This document shows, piece after piece, positions 1-6,910 of a stretch of DNA of 10,347 nucleotides (position 1 is its first letter; every line of letters starts with the position of its first letter). Where the stretch lies: positions 1-10,347 of the forward strand of contig CAZHNG010000253.1 in NCBI GenBank assembly GCA_964533785.1, in the 5' to 3' direction. Origin of the DNA: JANQRV01 sp964533785 (GTDB taxonomy: Bacteria; Bacteroidota; Bacteroidia; Chitinophagales; Saprospiraceae). The translations under genes and the position numbers were made by a program. Below the pieces are notes generated by a model. That model did not search any database, had not been told where the DNA came from, and was given only the letters and a program-made list of their open reading frames with translations.

Positions 1-42
1 AAAATAGAATCGCGCACTTCTTTAAGTATCCTCCTTTATTAC

Positions 43-192
43 TTGGACTTTTGACGCTAGACGCTAGATTTTAGACAACAAAACGCTAATATTCAATGGA
101 TATCATTTTTTCAGAATAAATAAAATTTCCGTTGATTGTCAATTAGTTAGAATTTTTAGTCTAACTTCTAGAGTCTAGCGTCAAAAGTCTAG
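43..192. mobile_element. MITE-like element with 17-bp inverted ends and 8-bp target duplication
   Basis: Positions 46-62 and 173-189 are perfect 17-bp inverted repeats (gacttttgacgctagac and its complement). Three less well matched bases lie outside each arm. Beyond them the 8-mer tttattac occurs on both sides, at 35-42 and 193-200, exactly at the junctions. That is the pattern left by insertion of a short non-autonomous element of about 150 bp with target-site duplication. No transposase frame fits inside, so it would be moved in trans. Extra copies of gctaga/tctag-type words inside suggest a structured interior. Chance is not excluded, because the flanking 8-mer is AT-rich. Confidence 0.6.
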
Positions 193-392
193 TTTATTAC
201 AGATGCTTGTACTACATCCGATCATTGTACATCAAAATCGGGCTGCACCCTGGAGTGACCTTAATAGTTTAATATACTAATACTACTTTGTCATCTTAAA
301 TGAGAATCAGTTAATATAGATTTTTCTTTAAAGTGACAAAGTACTACTTATTCTCGGTTGGTGATTTAAGTTTGAACAAAGGGTATGAATGA

Positions 393-461
393 TTGCCACA
401 AAAGCAAAAAATCTGCACAAAATTTTTAGTGGGTTTTGATGTCTTTGTGATTTTGTGGCAA
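393..461. repeat. Inverted repeat, 11-bp arms
   Basis: Arms ttgccacaaaa (393-403) and ttttgtggcaa (451-461) are perfect complements around a 47-bp loop. Partial copies of the same word lie inside (gcacaaaa, ctttgtga). No flanking duplication is visible. It is probably an intergenic palindromic repeat; the function is unknown. Confidence 0.5.
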
Positions 462-607
462 AAAAATACTCCAAAGCGAGAATATCTGCCCGACATAGGA
501 CTTATAGTTTCTCATAAACAAAGAAAATTCCCAATTTTTGGGTACCACTTCCTATCTGTCTCCACTAACTAGCGAAATCGATAATCAATCACCTAAACTT
601 TAATATC

Positions 608-1078
608 ATGATCAAATCAATAACCCTTGTTTTCGCCGTTGCCCTCGCAACCTTCAATTTTACCAGCATAAAAGAAAATCAAGATCTACTATTGTTAAAA
701 GCCGCTACACCCGTTTCTCTTCAACTGAACCAGCAATTATCATCCGAAGAAGTAGAAATCGGCCACGCCGTCGAATTTTTAGTCAGAAGCGACGTCGTCG
801 TCAACGGTAAAGTAGTTATTTCCGCCGGTAGTATTGCCGAAGGATGGGTAAAAGACGTCAAGAAAATGTGTCAAATGCGCAATTGCGGCAGCGACTGGTG
901 CGCCAAACTGGTCATCACCGTCGAAAGTGTACAAGCCGTTGATGGTCAGCGTGTTTTCTTACGCAGTATCCCGCATACCATTAAAGGACAATGCTGCTGT
1001 GGTGGCGGACCCGCTATCGCCAATATCGGAACGGTACTGAGAGCTAATGTACTTAACAACGTAAAAATTAATGCTTAA
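608..1078 (+). CDS. Small exported protein, paralog A, with a cysteine cluster
   Basis: This 156-residue protein has a hydrophobic N-terminus (about residues 4-20), consistent with export, although no clean signal-peptidase site stands out. The body shares a pattern with the proteins at 1542-2021 and 6911-7540: an 'SSEEVEIG' turn, then 'FLVRSDVVVNGKVVISAGSIAEGWV' -like strands (residues 57-81), then 'SVQAVDG' (107-113), and a last strand 'LRANV' (144-148). This alternation of short strands suggests a compact beta-rich domain. The pattern resembles uncharacterised exported proteins found in several phyla with 'VxVNGxVVIPxGxxAxGxV' cores (from memory, no search run). Unlike its paralogs it has six cysteines in two groups, C88/C93/C98 and C129-C131, which could form disulfides or bind a metal. 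No Shine-Dalgarno precedes the start, as is usual in Bacteroidota. Function unknown. Confidence 0.8.
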   Translation: MIKSITLVFAVALATFNFTSIKENQDLLLLKAATPVSLQLNQQLSSEEVEIGHAVEFLVRSDVVVNGKVVISAGSIAEGWVKDVKKMCQMRNCGSDWCAKLVITVESVQAVDGQRVFLRSIPHTIKGQCCCGGGPAIANIGTVLRANVLNNVKINA

Positions 1079-1541
1079 GCACGAAGCATAATCCCGTAAA
1101 ACAGGCCCACTTCATCACACCCACACCCTTTTTTAGATGCCAGATACCAGATGTATTGGCTTTTAAACTTGGGGGCGATTTTATTTTAGCTTTAAGTGGT
1201 TATAGGGTTGTTAAATGGTTAAATGGTTATAGGGTTATAAAGTTATGTAGGGATAAATTTGGGAGTATTTTGTATAACCCCATAACCCTCACAGCCATAG
1301 ACTCAAATCTATTAAAACTATCCCTAAGTTAAAGAAGCATTAGATGCCGAATGCAAACGGCAAGAGGACGGAGAAGGGGGCGCGAGTGTGAACCACCATT
1401 GGAATAATTCTGCTCGCTTGAAGTAAGAGTAATACCCACTTTAATTAATCCACAAGCTGTCAATGTCTTAATATCTAAAATCTGACCTCTCATTTACTTT
1501 CAAAGATTCTATCATTCAAATTATTATAAAATCTAACAGCC
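1079..1541. other. Spacer between the two tandem paralogs
   Basis: No gene is supported in these 463 bp. The left half contains the GGTTATAGGGTT-type repeats described separately. Around 1343-1400 the base composition becomes G-rich and one frame stays open for about 32 codons, but it has no start and no recognisable product. No T-run terminator or TAnnTTTG box stands out before the gene at 1542. Confidence 0.55.
1197..1289. repeat. Direct and inverted GGTTATAGGGTT repeats
   Basis: The 13-mer tggttatagggtt occurs at 1197-1209 and 1224-1236 in the same orientation. Complementary words tataaccc (1273-1280) and ataaccct (1282-1289) follow, so agggttata at 1231-1239 can pair with either. The result is a short low-complexity stem-loop. 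It is likely an intergenic repeat rather than a terminator, because no T-tract follows. Confidence 0.5.
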
Positions 1542-2021
1542 ATGAAAAAATTTATATACCTATTATCATTGATCGCAGTTTTTCAAATACTGAATACGGC
1601 ATCTACAAACGCTGCAACCACAGAATTTGAAGCATACGAACTATTTAAAACCGTGACGCTTCCCGCCGGCACCTTGGTGATCCTGGAATCCAGCGAACGT
1701 TTTCATTCCGATGAGGTCACCGTGGGTAAAATTCTTCGCTTCAAAGTACGTGCTAATGTAGTCGTGGACGGTCAAGTTGTAATCACCACCGGAGCGTTAG
1801 CCATCGGCCGGGTGAAGGCTATCAAAGAAACAACGTATAACGATCCGGAGGAAGTTACTATTGAATTAACCAGTGTGCAAGCCGTTGATGGCCGGCAGGT
1901 CCCACTGGATGGCGACGAACAAACCTTCCGTGGTCAATTTTCCGGCCAGGGAACGATCGTCGAGGGCGGCCAAACCATTACGGCCAGGGTAATGAATAAT
2001 ACGCCTGTAAAGGTGAATTAG
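1542..2021 (+). CDS. Small exported protein, paralog B
   Basis: This 159-residue protein has a clear signal peptide: MKKF, a hydrophobic stretch to about residue 18, and a likely cut after TNA (residue 24). The mature part aligns with the protein at 608-1078: 'SDEVTVG' (56-62), 'ANVVVDGQVVITTGALAIGRV' -like strands (71-91), 'SVQAVDGRQVPL' (111-122) and 'ITARVMNN' (146-153). In both genes the DNA around the QAVDG segment is also very similar (caagccgttgatgg is identical), so the pair looks like a tandem duplication. It lacks all six cysteines of its neighbour; the corresponding loop is shorter. It is predicted to be periplasmic or surface-bound and beta-rich. I recognise the domain pattern but know of no assigned function. 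No Shine-Dalgarno; the start is fixed by the signal peptide. Confidence 0.82.
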   Translation: MKKFIYLLSLIAVFQILNTASTNAATTEFEAYELFKTVTLPAGTLVILESSERFHSDEVTVGKILRFKVRANVVVDGQVVITTGALAIGRVKAIKETTYNDPEEVTIELTSVQAVDGRQVPLDGDEQTFRGQFSGQGTIVEGGQTITARVMNNTPVKVN

Positions 2022-2095
2022 CGAAGACGGTAGTAGAGGTTGGATGTATTGACAACCCGGCACTTGGTTACTCCCAGTATGCCCGGAAGACCGGA

Positions 2096-2247
2096 AAAAC
2101 CTCCTAGGTTTTCTAGGCACGGACATTAAATTTTGATTGTGATTGTCGAAGTCTCCAGACTTCGATACAATATCAATCGGTCTCTGACCGGAAAATGTCT
2201 GGTTAATATTTACTTTCTGTCTCCGGCACTACAAAACCTCGGAGGTT
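2096..2247. repeat. Cluster of four short palindromes
   Basis: Four near-perfect stem-loops lie in a row: AAAACCT-CCT-AGGTTTT (2096-2112), TCGAAGTCT-CC-AGACTTCGA (2146-2165), CGGTC-TCT-GACCG (2178-2190) and AACCTC-G-GAGGTT (2235-2247). The last shares caaaacctcg with the palindrome at 6867-6885, which indicates a dispersed repeat family. None is followed by a T-run, so they look like intergenic palindromic repeats rather than terminators. Confidence 0.6.
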
Positions 2248-2304
2248 CAGCCCTCACCCCACACCAAAAAACGAACACACTGTTGGATTTCATACATCTA
2301 TATG

Positions 2305-2338
2305 GAGCACGTGCTTAAAGCATGTGCTCTTTTTGTTT
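2305..2338 (+). terminator. Intrinsic terminator, plus strand
   Basis: Stem gagcacgtgc (2305-2314) pairs with gcatgtgctc (2320-2329), 10 bp with one G-U pair, around the loop ttaaa. The tract tttttgttt (2330-2338) follows at once. On the minus strand no T-run follows, so it acts rightward. It lies 284 bp after the gene ending at 2021, so it either ends a long 3' leader from that gene or ends an unrecognised small RNA. Confidence 0.65.
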
Positions 2339-2419
2339 GTGGTGATTTTCACTTGTTTGAATTAAAAGTAGAAGTGGATCGGGAATTAGGTTTGTCATAG
2401 TTAAGGCGAGTTTATTTTG

Positions 2420-2471
2420 ACGTTAGCCAAGGCGCTTTTTCAAGATTGAGAAAGGGGCCTTAATCTAACGT
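2420..2471. repeat. Long imperfect hairpin
   Basis: An outer stem acgttag (2420-2426) / ctaacgt (2465-2471) encloses an internal loop (cc / aat). An inner stem then forms between aaggcgcttttt (2429-2440) and aaaggggcctt (2451-2461), with G-U pairs and one mismatch. A further ttaaggc at 2401-2407 could compete for gccttaa at 2457-2463, giving an alternative pairing. It may be an RNA structure or a repeat; no function is assigned. Confidence 0.45.
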
Positions 2472-2579
2472 GAACTAGAGGTTTGGATTAGGTGCAATGT
2501 GTTGGTTTTGAAATTTTTATGGTATTAGGACTGCAAACCCGAATCCATGGACTTTAGTATCGGTGTACTTAATTGTAGA

Positions 2580-2618
2580 ACCGGAACTTTTAACTGCCTT
2601 TGGTAGTCCAGTTCCGGT
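2580..2618. repeat. Two-stem hairpin
   Basis: The outer arms accggaact (2580-2588) and agttccggt (2610-2618) are perfect complements. Inside, actgcc pairs with ggtagt (one G-U pair) around a ttt loop. No T-run follows on either strand, so a terminator is unlikely. Confidence 0.5.
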
Positions 2619-2837
2619 CGTTGTCAATACTGTTAAAATTGTCCCGCGTAAATCGAAGGAAGCACAAATAAGTTCAGGGAATCTCTAGTGCTTCAGGAGC
2701 TAAATAACCGGCCCATTTCGCGGCCTCTTTTCCAGCGGCCCTTCGTTGCTTGCCCGCCTACCAAAGTTATGCATGCTGTTTTTATGAAAATAAAGCTAGG
2801 GGAATTTTTGTGGGCAATGTTGGGAAGGTTTTTTGTT

Positions 2838-2993
2838 CAGACAGAGTCTGGCGAGTTGGTATCGTCGAGACAGAGTCTCTTGATAGCAGATAGCGTTCAA
2901 AGCAGGGACGCTGCTCGGAGCAGCGTCCCTGCTTAAAGTTACTGTTCGCGAGAGACTCAGTCTCGATGCACGAAACTAGCCAGACTCTGTCTG
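2838..2993. repeat. Nested palindrome-of-palindromes
   Basis: Five self-complementary units are arranged symmetrically. The outer pair, 2838-2852 and 2979-2993, are perfect 15-bp inverted repeats of each other, and each is itself a mini-hairpin (cagac-aga-gtctg and cagac-tct-gtctg). The middle pair, gagac-aga-gtctc (2867-2879) and gagac-tca-gtctc (2952-2964), are inverted repeats with one mismatch. The centre is a hairpin with 17-bp perfect arms (2900-2916 / 2918-2934) and a single central base. No transposase or long frame is inside. It lies just beyond the end of the minus-strand operon and may stabilise or end its transcript. Confidence 0.7.
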
Positions 2994-3036
2994 GACACAA
3001 ATCCATTGTTCGAAGCCCCACCGCTTCTTCCCCCAT

Positions 3037-4068
3037 CTACATCTTCCAGGCCACCCCTATATTCACCTCATACGAAGGCCCAAACTGCCGGATCATACCG
3101 ATCCCAAAATCAGCACCGAAACCGATACCAATACGCATAAAAGAGCCAACCCCCCCCATATTATGGTGTTGTTGATCGAAAATATTGACGTAAAAGCCAA
3201 ATTCAGTGCGCAGCGTTTCGTTGGAGCTGTAACCGGCACCAAGCCATAATAAATTGGAATATTGAGCTCGCAGATTGACATCATAGCTCAAAGGCAAGCC
3301 GTTGGCAAAGGTCTGTCCGCCTGGTAACCAGCGCACCCAGGTAGAGGGCTCCAGCGTGATCTGGTTGCGCCCTTCACCGAATGGAATTAAAACACCAGAC
3401 ATCAGGAATACCGGAAAAATACGGCCAACCCGGTCGGTTTGGATATTATTGGTCTGCAGAGAATCAACGAATGTTTTGGGTACCGACAAACCGACGTAGA
3501 ACTGGTCGATTACATTGTCGCGGTTACGGCCCGGGAAGTTATTGCCCCAGCCAAATTTTTTGACGAAAAAGAGTCCGGCTGACAGATCCGGGTACCAGGA
3601 TTGATAACTGGCGGCGTAGTCCGCATTATTTGGATTGACCCAATTGATGTTGTTCAGGTCGATCCGGTAATTGGCCATCCCGGCATTTAGCCCTACCGAC
3701 AAAAAAGTAGATTGATCAAAAAATATCGAATAAGCAAAGTTGAACTGCCCGCGGGTATGTACCACTTCCCCCGCTTGATTATAATGAATAAAACCGCCTA
3801 GTTTTATTTTCCGCTGGGAGTATTCCAGACGTACATTACTGGAAACCGGGCTACCATTTTCCAGGCCCACCCACTGGCTGCGGTAGGAAGTGTTTACACT
3901 AATCTCGTGATTTTGCCCCTCGTCTGTCAAAAACAAATGGTTGAGCGCTGCGGGATTTAGCATTTGCCAATTGAAACGGTACAAGGTAGTTAAATCCTGT
4001 AACTGTGCGTTTAACGACAACGAAAAAAACAGTAAGGAAAGGGTAGCCAGGTGTTTGGTCGATTTCAT
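3037..4068 (-). CDS. PorP/SprF-family type IX secretion outer-membrane protein
   Basis: This 343-residue protein is of typical length for the family. It has a signal peptide (MKSTKH, then a hydrophobic run, cut after LNA at residue 21). The family hallmarks follow: an N-terminal 'LYRFNWQMLNPAAL' segment (NPA at 38-40), 'SYRSQW' (61-66), then alternating aromatic and glycine-rich strands to the end ('GIGFGADFGIGMIRQFGPSY'), as expected of an outer-membrane beta barrel. Known members (PorP, SprF) work with the type IX secretion machinery; SprF is needed for surface display of the adhesin SprB. The gene starts 14 bp after the caspase-family gene on the same strand, so the two are almost certainly co-transcribed. 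The SprB-repeat protein at 7903 lies nearby on the other strand. It is more likely a substrate-specific paralog than the core PorP, since no other secretion-core genes are visible. Confidence 0.9.
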   Translation of the reverse strand: MKSTKHLATLSLLFFSLSLNAQLQDLTTLYRFNWQMLNPAALNHLFLTDEGQNHEISVNTSYRSQWVGLENGSPVSSNVRLEYSQRKIKLGGFIHYNQAGEVVHTRGQFNFAYSIFFDQSTFLSVGLNAGMANYRIDLNNINWVNPNNADYAASYQSWYPDLSAGLFFVKKFGWGNNFPGRNRDNVIDQFYVGLSVPKTFVDSLQTNNIQTDRVGRIFPVFLMSGVLIPFGEGRNQITLEPSTWVRWLPGGQTFANGLPLSYDVNLRAQYSNLLWLGAGYSSNETLRTEFGFYVNIFDQQHHNMGGVGSFMRIGIGFGADFGIGMIRQFGPSYEVNIGVAWKM

Positions 4069-4082
4069 TTTTTTGGTTTTTG

Positions 4083-6800
4083 TTATGGATTAATGATTTT
4101 GAAAAAATTTAAGGAGGCATCCAATGGCTCTTTCGTTAAGGGTTGATAAGGATTTTGATTGACGCTGGGACCAATAACGCGTTGTACCAGGTCGGGGACC
4201 CGTTTCAACAAATAAGCATTCAACTCATTTAATGACAATAAACCCGTGCCGGCTTCATTCTCTTCATCATCGGCGGATATCGTGCTACCGTCTTTAAGGG
4301 TAATTACTTTTCCCGCAAATGCTTCCAGTAAGGCTTCGGTAAAGGCTCCGTTTTGCCACAATTCATTTTCGAAGGACAATTCATTACCTGCGCTCGAACT
4401 GATCGTGTACGTTCCGGGCCGCGCCGCCATCAGGTCGTTCAATGCCCTACTGACATTTGCACTAGGATCGATCATCAGATCTTTGGCGTTGGCCATACCG
4501 CTGTGGCAGGCGTCGAGAAAGACTACTTTTTTGCAATTGATCAGATCTAAAAAACGAATGATATCGTCTTCAAAATCAACCGTAGTGCTGAGAGGACTGC
4601 TGGCTTTGTAATCAGAAGGTACCAGCTTTAACCGTCCGTTGATATCGATACCGTGGGAAGAAATGAAAATGATCAGCACATCATTAGGATATATTTTATC
4701 AGCTCCTTCTTTCTTGGTATAACGATTAAGTAATGCTTCGAAAGCTGCAACGATCTGGGTTTTTTCGGTTTCCTCTTCCGTGGTCAAAACATCAACGATC
4801 GCATCGTCGTATAAGCCGAGTTCAGCTTGTTGTTGTAGAGCGTTGGCGAAATCGATCGCATCATTACCGTTGTATTGTAAAGTGTGTTTAGGTCCGATCG
4901 ATAAGGCATGCAAACGGGGTTTACGGGATTCGTAGGTGATGAAAATGGGTTTGCTGCGGTAGATCTGACCTTTGTGCTCAATTTCAACGTAGATCTTATT
5001 TTCCTTTTCGGAAAAGGTAACGGGTGCGTTGAACGTATATTCGTATTGCTCAGGACGTATGCTTTGCAATTCAACGAGTTCAAAAGCCGATTTTTGATTT
5101 TCCACGGGTATATCATTGATCACCACATTCAGATTGGCTTTTTGTAAGGGGAAGTGCGTAAAGGCTTTCACCTGCAACTTCGCCTTACCATCAATACTGC
5201 GGAATTGCCGGTCTTGGCTTTGTTCTTCGGTGTGCGAACGCCAGTCGATGATCACATTGCTCAATGAGAACTGTTGCGCTTGTCCTGAGCCTGTATCCTC
5301 AACGGTTTGGTTGCATTTGATCTCCACTTCTATCGTTTTCCGGTTTTCCTGCTGCTCTTTGACTTTGATCTCAAAAAGTGAAGAACCCGCTCCCAGCAAC
5401 TCACCACCGTTGACCGGAATAGTGATCACCTTTTCTCCTCCTTTGGCGATGTAACTGAAATACACTTCGTCGAAGAAATTAACTCCTTTAACCATATTCA
5501 AAGCATTGATCTCGATCTTTCCATCCACGAAGTGTTTGTCACCGTTGTTTTTGATGCCCAGGATCAAATAGCCGCGTTCTCCGGGATCGAGAATATTGTT
5601 CCGGCTCTCGTCGATCAATTTGGGGGCCCGGCTGACCGTAATGGCGGAATCATCTCCCTTGATAGAAGTATTGATATTTCCGACTTTAAATTTGGTTAAT
5701 TTGATTTGTCCATCGTCAGTTTGTCCGGCCGTAACAAAACCGTGATCAAAGGAGAGTAAGCTGATTTTAGGTTGAAAAATTTCACCGCTCTGGGTCAATG
5801 GAAGCGTACTTTGTTCCTGCATTTCGTTCAGCACGATGGCTTCCGCATAAGAAGTGATGGTCGTACGTGTGAAATAATACTTGCCGTAGAGTGTTTTAAC
5901 ACCATATCCGCCGATATCCTCTTCTTCTGTATCGAAAATACGCGGCTGACCCGGTTTGCCGTTGCGGTCGATTTCCAGAAACCAAGGGTCTTGTTTGGCC
6001 TTGCGTTTATCAAACGAACTGCCCGTGAGCAGCAACTGACTGTCCAGGGTAATGGTAGCGCCGTAGATGACTTCCAACTCCGGCGTTTCCATAATGTATT
6101 CGCCTTTAAACTGAAGTTTTTTATCCAATTCGGCAATCCATACATCGTCGGATCTTATTTTGTTCTTCTTTTCGCGTTGGGTGGTGCCGCAGATGACTAC
6201 ACCTCCGTCTTCCGCCGGCAAAAGACCGGCAATCTCAGCGTAAGCTCCCCTGCCGATGTTTTCTGTTCTCATGGCCCATTGCTGGTCAAAACTGTATACG
6301 CCGACCCAGCCATCATCTTTTTTTCCTGCGGCTACAAAACTTTCACCGGATAAGATCATAAGGTGCTCAAAAGGTTCATTGACCGTGCTTTCGAAAACGC
6401 GTTCTTTACCTGGTAATCGGTTGCCGCGTTCATCCGTTTGTACCAACCAGCCCGATTTGATAGCACTGCCGCCAATAACCCGGTAGCCCGCGCACAGATA
6501 ACTGCCGTCCAGCATCTGCTTGACTGCATAAAATCCATTATCACCGTATTCCTGGAAAATAATACGGTCCACCATATTGCCGTCCTTATCGACAATTAAA
6601 AGAAAAGCATCTTTCTCTCCTTTATCCACGGAGGTTTCACCCACCAAAATGAATTGACCGTTGATGGACTGGATCATATCGTGCACAATCTCTTCCTGAT
6701 TGCTGGGATAGGGATGCTCCCAGGTCATATCCAACCGCTGTGCATTGGCCTGGACAATAAAAAGACTCATGGATAATATAATGTAGATCTTTTTTCTCAT
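4083..6800 (-). CDS. Exported caspase-family (C14) protease with N-terminal propeller-like repeats
   Basis: This 905-residue protein begins with a signal peptide (cut after ANA, residue 20). Residues 25-375 hold seven repeats about 50 residues apart, each with a 'GxxxxxGxT'-like strand (for example 48-55 GQFILVGE, 199-206 GGVVICGT, 353-360 HGFVTAGQ), which suggests a seven-bladed beta propeller. Residues about 388-500 and 515-622 look like two Ig-like domains; the first contains 'ILDPGERGYL'. The caspase-like domain runs from about 626 to 840. Catalytic His716 lies in 'ISSHG' and Cys765 in 'FLDACHSG', both intact. The C-terminus (to 905) resembles the usual end of such domains and shows no type IX sorting domain. 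It is therefore predicted to be a cysteine protease in the periplasm or at the outer membrane, perhaps held there by the PorP-like protein encoded 14 bp downstream. The substrate is unknown. The start is fixed by the signal peptide; no Shine-Dalgarno is present. Confidence 0.92.
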   Translation of the reverse strand: MRKKIYIILSMSLFIVQANAQRLDMTWEHPYPSNQEEIVHDMIQSINGQFILVGETSVDKGEKDAFLLIVDKDGNMVDRIIFQEYGDNGFYAVKQMLDGSYLCAGYRVIGGSAIKSGWLVQTDERGNRLPGKERVFESTVNEPFEHLMILSGESFVAAGKKDDGWVGVYSFDQQWAMRTENIGRGAYAEIAGLLPAEDGGVVICGTTQREKKNKIRSDDVWIAELDKKLQFKGEYIMETPELEVIYGATITLDSQLLLTGSSFDKRKAKQDPWFLEIDRNGKPGQPRIFDTEEEDIGGYGVKTLYGKYYFTRTTITSYAEAIVLNEMQEQSTLPLTQSGEIFQPKISLLSFDHGFVTAGQTDDGQIKLTKFKVGNINTSIKGDDSAITVSRAPKLIDESRNNILDPGERGYLILGIKNNGDKHFVDGKIEINALNMVKGVNFFDEVYFSYIAKGGEKVITIPVNGGELLGAGSSLFEIKVKEQQENRKTIEVEIKCNQTVEDTGSGQAQQFSLSNVIIDWRSHTEEQSQDRQFRSIDGKAKLQVKAFTHFPLQKANLNVVINDIPVENQKSAFELVELQSIRPEQYEYTFNAPVTFSEKENKIYVEIEHKGQIYRSKPIFITYESRKPRLHALSIGPKHTLQYNGNDAIDFANALQQQAELGLYDDAIVDVLTTEEETEKTQIVAAFEALLNRYTKKEGADKIYPNDVLIIFISSHGIDINGRLKLVPSDYKASSPLSTTVDFEDDIIRFLDLINCKKVVFLDACHSGMANAKDLMIDPSANVSRALNDLMAARPGTYTISSSAGNELSFENELWQNGAFTEALLEAFAGKVITLKDGSTISADDEENEAGTGLLSLNELNAYLLKRVPDLVQRVIGPSVNQNPYQPLTKEPLDASLNFFKIINP

Positions 6801-6866
6801 TGGGATAACTATGGTTTTAGGATTTCATTAATTTTTGTAAAGAGAACCTCAGCCTCACAAGACATC

Positions 6867-6885
6867 CGAGGTTTTCAAAACCTCG
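6867..6885. repeat. 19-bp palindrome between operon genes
   Basis: Arms cgaggtttt and aaaacctcg are perfect complements around one central c, giving a hairpin of about 6 bp with a larger loop in RNA. It sits in the 110-bp gap between the gene ending at 6911 and the caspase start at 6800. It shares caaaacctcg with 2232-2241, so it belongs to the same dispersed repeat family. It might be a site of transcript processing or attenuation within the operon (inference). Confidence 0.6.
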
Positions 6886-6910
6886 TAGGTCTACAACTCG
6901 TCTAACCCGC

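Larger units (their letters stand above)
1..607. other. Intergenic region with repeats, upstream of first gene
   Basis: No credible reading frame is present here. The region is AT-rich and holds the transposon-like element at 43-192, an inverted repeat at 284-343 (arms tactttgtca / tgacaaagta), an inverted repeat at 393-461, and a small hairpin cccaa-ttt-ttggg at 530-542. A single TAnnTTTG match (TAAGTTTG, 367-374) has no matching -33 TTTG box and would imply a leader of over 200 nt, so I do not call a promoter for the gene at 608. Confidence 0.6.
2022..3036. other. 1-kb hairpin-rich non-coding region
   Basis: I see no credible gene in about 1,015 bp. The short frames here run straight through palindromes (for example at 2133-2318 and 2688-2936) and have no protein-like features. 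Instead the region holds at least ten stem-loops: a cluster at 2096-2247, a terminator at 2305-2338, two long imperfect hairpins at 2420-2471 and 2580-2618, and a nested palindrome at 2838-2993. It separates the convergent ends of the plus-strand gene at 1542-2021 and the minus-strand operon ending at 3037. Confidence 0.65.

Noticed and set aside
284..343. 10-bp inverted repeat as an operator or mobile element
   Set aside because: Arms are short in AT-rich DNA, with no flanking duplication and no nearby promoter; left as a minor repeat.
1071..1089. Hairpin atgctt / aagcat at the stop of the first gene as a terminator
   Set aside because: Only 6 bp of stem, AT-rich, and no T-run follows.
1322..1432. 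G-rich stretch with a 32-codon open frame, possibly a gene remnant
   Set aside because: No start codon, no recognisable motif, and stops in the other frames; too little to call a pseudogene.
2133..2318. 61-codon plus-strand open frame after the second paralog
   Set aside because: It runs through three palindromes and ends inside the terminator stem, so it is not protein-like.
2688..2936. 82-codon plus-strand open frame
   Set aside because: Its second half translates the nested palindrome, and it has no signal peptide, domain or hydrophobic pattern; a chance frame is more likely.
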